From Stentor coeruleus (Eukaryota > Ciliophora > Heterotrichea > Heterotrichida > Stentoridae): 64,000 nucleotides of DNA. The position numbers and the translations under genes are program-made. Every line of letters begins with the position of its first letter. Within the stretch, counting starts at the first letter, position 1. The stretch lies in assembly GCA_001970955.1 (NCBI GenBank), contig MPUH01000189.1:1-64000 (forward strand), in the 5' to 3' direction. Below the pieces are notes generated by a model, which saw nothing but the letters and a program-made list of their open reading frames with translations, had not been told where the DNA came from and ran no database searches. Of the stretch, positions 1 through 6,943 are shown piece after piece.

Positions 1-1013
1 TAATACTAATATTTTTTATTAAAGAAATTACTATGATAGACTAAAATTAGAAAATGCATATATTTTCCTTTAAATTAAATCTAGGGTAATTCATAAAGCA
101 AAAATTCTATTGGATAAAATAAGTTTAATAATTAAAGATTATCAAATAATTACAAAAATGGTTATATAATAGATTTTCCTAATAAATTTTGCTTATATCT
201 CCTATTTCCATTATAGCTAGCTCAAATTCTCCTATAAAATTTATAGCACAATATAATAGATTTTCCTAATAAATTTTGCTTATATCTCCTATTTCCATTA
301 TAGCTAGCTCAAATTCCTATAAAATTTATAGCACATATCTCATCCTTTTATCCAAATGATGTGAACAGCAATTGCCAGTATTATCAAATTTCAAGATAAA
401 AATCCTCTCCTAACTTATAACTCCTATTAATCCTTTGTTTACTTTTTTTAGGTGAAAAAATTGCTTAAATCTTAACTCCAAAAAGAGCCTATATGTTTTT
501 ATCTCAGAATTATAACAAAATTTATTTTTGATAATATTTTGTTATTAATATCTTTTGATATTTCAGATGCAAATGATTCACAATTTTTCTGAATGTCTAG
601 TGAGTAGTAATTCGCCCAGCGCTCCCTTTTTCTAGCTTCATCATTTAAAAATTTTATCCTCTTAACTAGAAATAGCATATTTTAAACCAAGGGCGAGCTC
701 AGATTATTTAAGGATTTTAGTCTTCCTATAGCAGCTTATATCATCTAATAAATTCTTCATGGGCAAAAATACTAGTAAGAAGAGCGAAAGACTCTTAAAG
801 CAACCAAGATTTTTGGTTTAGCCATATGGGAGATTCTCAAAAAATCTTTGAGTGATATAAAATTTAATTAGACTGATCTTTGTGATAACTATTCATATGT
901 TTAAAAACACTATTAGAAAATTATCAGAATAAGATACTATAAGTATAAATAAAAGTTATAAAATTTTACTGATATATTTGCAGCTTAAGAGTATGATAAG
1001 TAATAACTAATAA
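1..1013. other. Gene-poor left edge
   Basis: No standard-code gene is visible here. The stretch holds a two-copy tandem repeat (164-335). It also holds a protein-like frame from ATG 567 to TGA 849-851 that is broken by four in-frame TAG/TAA codons (see findings). The rest is AT-rich sequence leading to the transporter at 1014. Confidence 0.5.
164..335. repeat. Two-copy tandem repeat of about 86 bp
   Basis: Copy 1 (164-250, 87 nt) and copy 2 (251-335, 85 nt) both begin ATATAATAGATTTTCC and end TTATAGCACA. They differ only by a CT dinucleotide missing from copy 2 (AAATTCTCCTAT versus AAATTCCTAT). No N separates them, so this is a real or assembler-made tandem duplication in non-coding DNA. Near identity means it is young. 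Confidence 0.95.
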
Positions 1014-2054
1014 ATGTCCTTACTGGAAATTTTTATAAGTGTAGCAGCTTCAATTGTATTGCCAGCGACTTTAACAATTTCTGGTGCATTTCTATGCCAT
1101 AAAAAGTGGTTTGATAAAGAAATAAACTCACATCTTTTCAGATCAACAACAGATTTTATGCTTCCTTTGTATAACTTATTTACACTACCGAGAGCATATG
1201 ACAGAGAGGAAATTTGGGAGTTATGGCCATTGGTAGTCTCTCCGTTCATTGTAATGCCTATTCTTTTTATAGTTGGCCTCTTAGCAGGTTTTATTATAAA
1301 AGTTCCTAATAACCTAAGATATTCAATAGCAAGTACATACGCATTTTCAAGCCTTGGAAACATGGGTATTCTTATGGCAAGAAGTTCTTGTTCTACCTTT
1401 GGATTTTTTTATGGTGAAAGTCAATGCGATAAAGCAATTTCATATCTATGTATACTATGGTTATCTTTATATATTACAATGACTCTTATATCAACAACTT
1501 TTTATCGTAAAGATTCAAATTATATAGGTGAACCATTATCATCAACTATTATAAGGTATTTACTCCAACCTTTTCCTATAGTAGCTTTAATTGCAAATAT
1601 TATTGGTATAATCCCTGGAACTGGATGGTTTCTATTTGACAAAGATAGTGTTGGATATATGCTTACAGATTCCGCTGTGATAATTGGTAGTTGTGGGATA
1701 ATGTTTTCTCAAATAATAATTGGCTGTGAAATACCTCTTAATTGGAAACAAGAGATTGTTTTAGATAAATGGCATTTAGCATGGCTTGCTTTTAGTAGAC
1801 ATTTTCTTGTATCAACATTAGTTTTACTTTATGTGACCTTTTTATGGCATTATGATTTATTTTATGGGGACAAAGTAATGGCATACACAATTTTTATCGG
1901 CCTTTCTATGCCTCCTCCATTTATGATATTGGTAGTGATGGAATATTATGGGATGGTGGTTAAAGATGTTCTGGTTTTGATTTTATGGATGTTTATTCTG
2001 TCGCCTATCGCTATAATCCCAGCTTCAATTATACTTTTTTCATCGATTAGTTAA
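1014..2054 (+). CDS. PIN/PILS-like (auxin efflux carrier family) membrane transporter
   Basis: A 346-residue polytopic membrane protein with about ten hydrophobic segments, the first at residues 6-26. The middle motif SLGNMGILMA, followed by a loop ending YGESQCDKAISY and a Trp/Leu-rich helix, matches the layout of the membrane-transport family that includes plant PIN and PILS carriers and fungal homologues. Those proteins move small organic acids across the plasma or ER membrane; the substrate in a ciliate is unknown. The length is close to the family minimum because the central hydrophilic loop is short, as in PILS proteins. The start is the first ATG after an AT-rich leader (CTAATAAATG) and just precedes the first membrane helix. 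Family placement is by eye. Confidence 0.6.
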   Translation: MSLLEIFISVAASIVLPATLTISGAFLCHKKWFDKEINSHLFRSTTDFMLPLYNLFTLPRAYDREEIWELWPLVVSPFIVMPILFIVGLLAGFIIKVPNNLRYSIASTYAFSSLGNMGILMARSSCSTFGFFYGESQCDKAISYLCILWLSLYITMTLISTTFYRKDSNYIGEPLSSTIIRYLLQPFPIVALIANIIGIIPGTGWFLFDKDSVGYMLTDSAVIIGSCGIMFSQIIIGCEIPLNWKQEIVLDKWHLAWLAFSRHFLVSTLVLLYVTFLWHYDLFYGDKVMAYTIFIGLSMPPPFMILVVMEYYGMVVKDVLVLILWMFILSPIAIIPASIILFSSIS

Positions 2055-2190
2055 TGATTATCTAAAAATGAAAAGTTATAATTTTATTTTTCACATTTAA
2101 CAATATATTCTCTTTTATCCTTATTAAAAACCTTGAATCTTATAATTAAATATTATATTCAATAACTAATTATAATAAGGTTAATATAAA

Positions 2191-3291
2191 ATGGATACTA
2201 TAACAAGAGGGTATATGATAATTGGGTTTTTAGATTCAGCTTACTTTTTTATTGTAGTTGCATCATATATTAGTGATATATTTCAATACATGGGAAGATT
2301 CTATATGAGTGTATTTAAACTTTCTTTTGAGTTCAGAGAAGGAGAAGCACAAGCAAGAGTTGAAGCTTATTATTTACAATTCCATAAAGAGTTTTGTTTA
2401 GATAGAACCACAATGGAATTTGATGAAATTTGTCGTAAATATCGAGATTTCTATGATGCATCAATAAGTTATCTATCAATAACCTTATTTTGTATGATTC
2501 TGGTAGTCTATGGGATTTTCAACTTTATGTCAATATCTTTACAATGGAAACGTAGATGTTTTTTTTCAATGTCTTGTTGTCATTACTTATACCCAATACT
2601 CCATACAGCATCTGTATTAATCTATATATCACTTACTGAATTATATTATTTAACACCACCAAAAGGATACTCATCTGATTTCAAACCAAGTTCTCGTGGA
2701 GGTTTTTTTCTTATGCTTTTTGGTGAATTAGTCTCTATTATTAGCCTTTTTTTATATCTGTTTTTACATTATATAGACAAAAAAGATTCAAGTGAAAGTG
2801 AGGAAGAAATACCTAATGATAGTTATACAAGAATAGAAGATAATCCACTTAATAAGTTTAGAAAAATGCCTCAACTTCCTGTAAGTGAAACATATAATTC
2901 TTCATCTGATGAAGAAGAAGAAAAGCAGCCGGTTGAAAAGTCTCAAAAAATTTCAGTCAAGAGTTCTGAGGAAGAGTTTAAAATGAAGAAACAAAAAAAG
3001 AATAAAAAAAGAGTTTCGATTAAGAAAACAGAGAAAATATCTATAAAAAGTCAAGGGAAAAAGTCTATGAAAAGCCAAGGGAGACAATCTGGTAGGAGTG
3101 CAGATAGAAAGTCTTCTCATAGTCAAGGTAAAAAATATTTTAAAAATAGGTTATCAGATAGTTCAGACAGTGATTCTAAACCTAAAATCGCTAAAAAGAA
3201 ACCATTTCAGAAATCAGATGAAAGTTCTTCAAGCGAAAAAAGCTCACACTCAAGCCAGAAAAGCTCAGAAAACAGTTCAGATGAAGTTTAA
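2191..3291 (+). CDS. Four-helix membrane protein with long Ser/Lys-rich tail
   Basis: A 366-residue protein I do not recognise. Residues 1-200 contain about four hydrophobic helices (roughly 8-30, 95-117, 128-150 and 170-193) with a hydrophilic loop between the first two. Residues 200-366 form a cytosolic-type tail dominated by Ser, Lys, Glu and Asp, with runs such as SSDEEEE, repeated SxGKK/SQGRQS units and a SSSSEKSSHSSQKSS end. Such tails are typically phosphorylated and disordered. It follows the transporter on the same strand after 136 bp. Low-complexity sequence makes homology hard to judge. It could be a ciliate-specific surface or vesicle protein. Confidence 0.7.
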   Translation: MDTITRGYMIIGFLDSAYFFIVVASYISDIFQYMGRFYMSVFKLSFEFREGEAQARVEAYYLQFHKEFCLDRTTMEFDEICRKYRDFYDASISYLSITLFCMILVVYGIFNFMSISLQWKRRCFFSMSCCHYLYPILHTASVLIYISLTELYYLTPPKGYSSDFKPSSRGGFFLMLFGELVSIISLFLYLFLHYIDKKDSSESEEEIPNDSYTRIEDNPLNKFRKMPQLPVSETYNSSSDEEEEKQPVEKSQKISVKSSEEEFKMKKQKKNKKRVSIKKTEKISIKSQGKKSMKSQGRQSGRSADRKSSHSQGKKYFKNRLSDSSDSDSKPKIAKKKPFQKSDESSSSEKSSHSSQKSSENSSDEV

Positions 3292-3524
3292 TTTTTATAT
3301 ATCGTCTAAAATATAGTAAATAATCTTAGTTTAAGTATTAAATTAATGTTTATTATAAATCAAGTGTTAGTCAATGCTTAATTTTTCTTATTATTTTTTT
3401 TGTGTTGTAAATTATTTTGACATAATCTTTTATTAGTTTATGCTTGATTTATAATTAGTTTTTAGTATTAACTTAAATATTGTACTATACACTTTAGTTT
3501 AATACGTTAGCTAAAAGTTATCGG

Positions 3525-4031
3525 TTAATTATTATATCGCCTTCTCAAAATATCCAAATCTTTATTTGAAAAATTAACCCCACAAGCGCATTTTATCTGA
3601 GTAAAATTAGCCAAAGCTCTAGGATTTAAGCACATTCTACAGTGGAATTTTTTGCATTTCGCTATAAAGTAATCATTACTAGAATGACTACATGTAATCT
3701 TAAATGGTTCCCATAAGAAAATCTGATGCACTTGAGTCAATTTAAAAATTTTACTAATCGACAAACTCATCTTAACTATTGGTGCATGCCAATCTAAAAA
3801 ATCAATTTCTGAATAAAAAGTATCTAATTCTTTAAAAAGTTGATATCCAGGGACTTTTTCAAGAGCTTTTTTGAGTTCTCCAACATGTTCTATATATTTA
3901 TTTATCTGATCTTTAACCTGTAAATAATTCTTATCAAGTTCATCAAGGGCCTTTTCATACGCATTGACTAATTCTTCTTTAAGATTTTCAAGGTTTACCA
4001 TTAATTTGGTCAAAGAATCAGCTGCAGACAT
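3525..4031 (-). CDS. Small coiled-coil protein with C-terminal Cys cluster
   Basis: A 168-residue protein. Residues 1-65 are heptad-like and Leu/Lys/Glu-rich, consistent with a coiled coil. The C-terminal third has Cys and His spaced as C...H...C-x5-C-x2-C, then an Ala-rich stretch and CACG, which suggests one zinc-binding treble-clef-like module. I do not recognise the family. It is transcribed away from YKT6, and the two start codons are separated by 19 bp. An internal Met at residue 11 is a possible alternative start that would widen that gap to 49 bp. Confidence 0.65.
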   Translation of the reverse strand: MSAADSLTKLMVNLENLKEELVNAYEKALDELDKNYLQVKDQINKYIEHVGELKKALEKVPGYQLFKELDTFYSEIDFLDWHAPIVKMSLSISKIFKLTQVHQIFLWEPFKITCSHSSNDYFIAKCKKFHCRMCLNPRALANFTQIKCACGVNFSNKDLDILRRRYNN

Positions 4032-4050
4032 TTATATAATTTTCATCTTA
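4032..4050. promoter_or_regulatory. 19-bp divergent intergenic spacer
   Basis: The only DNA between the start codons of the small Cys protein (minus, start 4031) and YKT6 (plus, start 4051) is TTATATAATTTTCATCTTA. It contains a TATATAA-like core. If both start choices are right, promoter and 5' leader elements for both genes must lie here or inside the coding regions. Promoter function is inferred from position only. Confidence 0.35.
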
Positions 4051-4653
4051 ATGAAAATATACGCTGTTTATATTATCTCTTGCGCTCCACCTTTTAATTC
4101 TGAAGGCAGTTATTTGAGTTGCTATTTAGATTTCCCAAAGAAATTTATTATTCATAAAAAGACTATTGAAGAAACTTGTCGGTTTTTAGGGAAAACTCTT
4201 ACTGTTTATTGTCAGCCAGGAAGTAGAACTACTGCAGAACATGAAGGTATGCTAATTAATGTTATGAGAAGAACTGATGATTTAGCTTGTGTTGTGTTTA
4301 CAGATATGGACTATCCAAAGAGAATAAGCTATGCTCTTTGTGTTAGAGCGGCAGAACATTTTGAAGCAAAGTATTCAAGTCGCTGGAGAAACGCTGCAAA
4401 AGACTCAGATGTTGGGTTTAAAGAATTAAAAAATATAGTGAAGGAATTTGAAAATCCTTCAAACCATGACGCTGTAGCTAGAGCTATTGAAGCAACAACT
4501 TCCGCAACAGAAGTTGTAACTCAAACTCTTAATAAAATTATAATCCGTGGGGAAACTCTACAAGATATAGTTGAAAAATCTGAAGAACTTTCACTAAGAG
4601 CAAAAATATTTTACAAGGAAACCAAGAAGAAAAAATGCTGTGTGATATTCTAA
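4051..4653 (+). CDS. YKT6: Ykt6-type longin R-SNARE
   Basis: A 200-residue protein. The N-terminal longin domain (about 1-130) starts MKIYAVYIIS. A SNARE helix follows (about 135-190) with its central R in the IIIRGETLQDIVEKSEEL segment. The C-terminus KKKKCCVIF is the hallmark double Cys of Ykt6, in which one Cys is prenylated as a CaaX box and the neighbour is palmitoylated. Ykt6 acts as a reversible R-SNARE in Golgi, endosome, vacuole and autophagosome fusion. Length matches yeast and human Ykt6 (about 198-200). The frame is open further upstream to 3964, but the longin start at 4051 fits the family. Because the CxxF box must be C-terminal, the TAA that follows must act as a stop here. Confidence 0.95.
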   Translation: MKIYAVYIISCAPPFNSEGSYLSCYLDFPKKFIIHKKTIEETCRFLGKTLTVYCQPGSRTTAEHEGMLINVMRRTDDLACVVFTDMDYPKRISYALCVRAAEHFEAKYSSRWRNAAKDSDVGFKELKNIVKEFENPSNHDAVARAIEATTSATEVVTQTLNKIIIRGETLQDIVEKSEELSLRAKIFYKETKKKKCCVIF

Positions 4654-4703
4654 TAGGAGTTTAAAATTTAAGATATTGAATCAAAAATAATTTTTAAATA
4701 TAA

Positions 4704-4937
4704 ATGGAAGAAAAGCTTTCTGGGCATTTTGTAAATGCTGCTAATTCGTGCAACTTACTGTATAAAGAAGGGATTTTAGAAATTGAAAATTCACGAAGTA
4801 GAGGTAAAAAGGATGTCTTTCAGGAATCACTTAATTGGATGATAAAATCACATGAAGGCGAGTTAAAATTTATTAGAGTTGATCAACTATTGTATATGCT
4901 CAGAAATCAAAATCTAAAAATTCTAAAAGATAATTAA
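4704..4937 (+). CDS. Small uncharacterised protein (77 aa)
   Basis: A 77-residue, mostly helical, charged protein beginning MEEKLSGHFVNAANSC. It lies 50 bp downstream of YKT6 on the same strand and starts at the first ATG of an AT-rich leader (AATATAAATGG) like that of its neighbours. The amphipathic helix pattern and normal codon use support it being real. I do not recognise the family; the length is typical of small conserved eukaryotic adaptor proteins. No membrane segment or metal site is seen. Confidence 0.55.
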   Translation: MEEKLSGHFVNAANSCNLLYKEGILEIENSRSRGKKDVFQESLNWMIKSHEGELKFIRVDQLLYMLRNQNLKILKDN

Positions 4938-5340
4938 TTTTGCTTAAGTTATCTATTTCAAACTCACTAATTTTTCGATAAAATTTATTTTTATGGATAA
5001 TTTTCCAATATAAAATGCTTAATTTGGTTTGATTATAAACTTTAAGGTTTCCAGGAGCAATTTAATGCTTAATAGTTTCCTAGTACCTTTAATAATATTT
5101 GATATACAGAAAAACTTTGTGGACTTTAAGATATTTACTAACAGTGGTTCTAAATTTGTTCGGAGTAATTCTAGCTCAAGACCCAAGTAGAGAAATCTTG
5201 CACTTAAGCCATGTGGCCCCTTATCAATTCTCTTTCCTTTCAAATAAGTAAGATATATCTAATCTAATCAAACTTTATCGTGATTTTTAAATTATAAAAA
5301 TATCTAGCATGTTGGTAATGTATGTAAATATGTTGAATAA
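4938..5340. other. Intergenic region before the patatin-like gene
   Basis: About 400 bp of AT-rich DNA. A 74-codon minus-strand frame (5019-5243) lies here but has no recognisable motif and a composition that could arise by chance, so it is not called. The last 60 bp form the leader of the patatin-like gene (GTTGAATAAATG). Confidence 0.5.
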
Positions 5341-6285
5341 ATGTTGGCCAGAATAATAGGACTTTACCTTATATCATTGGTTAGTGCTTCAAATGGGAAA
5401 TGTCGTATACTAGCAATTGGAGGAGGCACAGATCGTGGTGCATATGAGGCTGGGGCGATACAAGGGCTAGTAAATTATTTGCCATCAGGTGAAGCAACAT
5501 GGGATGTTGTCATTGGAACAGGAGTTGGAGCCATAAACGGATTGTTTTTATCACAATACCCTCAAGGTGATGAATCCTCCGCAGCTGAAGAATTAAAATC
5601 CTTTTGGACTTCATTCCAAGTAAGTCAGTTTTACAAAGACTGGATTGGAGGGTTTGTTACTGGACTTTTCGTTGAATCTGGACTATTCAACACTTCTCCA
5701 ATAAAAAAAACAATTGAAGACCTTAACGTAAAGCCATCACAAAGATTTTTTGGTGTTGGAGCCACAGATTTAATGACAAGTAGCTATATTTTCTTCAATA
5801 CATCTCTTTTATCACAAAAAACTATGAATATGGGTATTCAAGGTAGTACTGCAGATTATTTCTTTTTCCCATATGTCAATTATGATACTTTTAGACTTAG
5901 TACTGGGTCAATTAAATATTCTGTTGATGTTTGGCATGGGTTTAATGCTTGTTTCCAAATGGGTTATGATGAAAGTGAGATTATACTTGATGTTGTTATG
6001 GGAGCTGGGAAAAGTATTGAAGATATTGATGCAAAGAATTATAAAACTTTTCAGGTTCTTGGAAGAACTTTCGAGATTATGAGCTATGAGGATTCTAGAT
6101 TGATTCTTGATAATGCAAAAATGAACTTCCCTGATGTTGATTATAGAACAACTATTTTCCCTACAGCAAAACTTGAAACTCCTTTATATCCTTATGACTA
6201 TAGCGCTGAAGAATTAGCTGCTCAGTTTCAACTTGGAGTGGGTGATGCCCAAAAGGCTTTGAGCATAAGTTTAGAAAAATATTAG
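5341..6285 (+). CDS. Secreted patatin-like protein, nucleophile Ser replaced by Gly
   Basis: A 314-residue protein. Residues 1-16 form a hydrophobic signal peptide ending near VSAS. The patatin fold follows: the oxyanion loop GGGTDRGAYEAGA at about 27-39 and the nucleophile-elbow region VIGTGVGAING at 57-67. Active patatins and PNPLAs have GxSxG at this place; here residue 61 is Gly (codon GGA), giving GTGVG. The region that carries the dyad Asp reads SVDVWHG instead of the usual DGG/DGA. Known family role: acyl hydrolysis of phospholipids by a Ser-Asp dyad. Inference: a non-catalytic, secreted or lysosomal lipid-binding relative, unless another residue has taken over. The frame is otherwise whole with no stop or frameshift, so the gene looks maintained. 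Confidence 0.75.
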   Translation: MLARIIGLYLISLVSASNGKCRILAIGGGTDRGAYEAGAIQGLVNYLPSGEATWDVVIGTGVGAINGLFLSQYPQGDESSAAEELKSFWTSFQVSQFYKDWIGGFVTGLFVESGLFNTSPIKKTIEDLNVKPSQRFFGVGATDLMTSSYIFFNTSLLSQKTMNMGIQGSTADYFFFPYVNYDTFRLSTGSIKYSVDVWHGFNACFQMGYDESEIILDVVMGAGKSIEDIDAKNYKTFQVLGRTFEIMSYEDSRLILDNAKMNFPDVDYRTTIFPTAKLETPLYPYDYSAEELAAQFQLGVGDAQKALSISLEKY

Positions 6286-6320
6286 TTAATTATTTCGTTT
6301 AATCTTCTTTATTTATAAAT

Positions 6321-6842
6321 ATGGGTTGTTGTTCTACCAACATGGTCAAACCTATAGGTATATCAACTAGTAAATTTGCAAAATTTACTGCAGACCATAA
6401 AATGAATACAGTTTCTGTAAATTTAATAGAAAAAATTCCAGAAGGTGGTTTTACAAAAGTCACCTTTAAAAAAATTGCTGAAGAGTTAGGCTTTCAAGTA
6501 CCTTTTGAAGTTTTAGCAGAGAATGATTATATATGTAGCTTTGATTTAAAATTAGGACTTCTTTTGCTTTCTTCTGATCCAGCAAAAGAAAAACTAGAAC
6601 TATTCAAAAAAATTGCCCAAACAGATAGGCAAAAAATGCGATTTTTCGAGTTGAAGTACCAAATAATAAATGAAAAACTGCCGAAATTTATGATGAATAA
6701 TGCTGAATCAGAAGACTTAAAAAAATGGGTTGAAGTTCATAGATTGACAGGAGGAGAAGTTATTATAAAAGAATGGAATTCAAGTAAAATCGAAAATAAT
6801 AGTCCTCTGCTTTCCATTATTAATAATCAATCATTAAGCTGA
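6321..6842 (+). CDS. MGCC-type lipid-anchored small protein, unknown
   Basis: A 173-residue protein beginning MGCCSTN. Gly2 with Cys3-Cys4 is the classic arrangement for N-myristoylation plus palmitoylation, so a membrane-bound location is inferred. The remainder is a compact mixed helix/strand domain without membrane helices or obvious motifs, ending in a Ser/Asn-rich tail. It starts 35 bp after the patatin-like gene and has the same AT-rich leader (TTTATAAATATGGG) as other genes here. I do not recognise the family. Confidence 0.65.
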   Translation: MGCCSTNMVKPIGISTSKFAKFTADHKMNTVSVNLIEKIPEGGFTKVTFKKIAEELGFQVPFEVLAENDYICSFDLKLGLLLLSSDPAKEKLELFKKIAQTDRQKMRFFELKYQIINEKLPKFMMNNAESEDLKKWVEVHRLTGGEVIIKEWNSSKIENNSPLLSIINNQSLS

Positions 6843-6943
6843 AATTAGAACTAAAATCTTAATATTCTAATACATTTTGTAATAAAAAATACTTATTGGA
6901 ATAGATTATTAAATGCATAAACCTATGAAATTTTTTTATAAAT

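Noticed and set aside
3098-3316. Frame overlapping the Ser/Lys-rich tail
   Set aside because: Shadow of the real gene in another frame, produced by its repetitive AAA/TCA-rich codons.
5019-5243. 74-codon minus-strand frame before the patatin-like gene
   Set aside because: No motif, no leader like neighbouring genes, and a length expected by chance in spacers.
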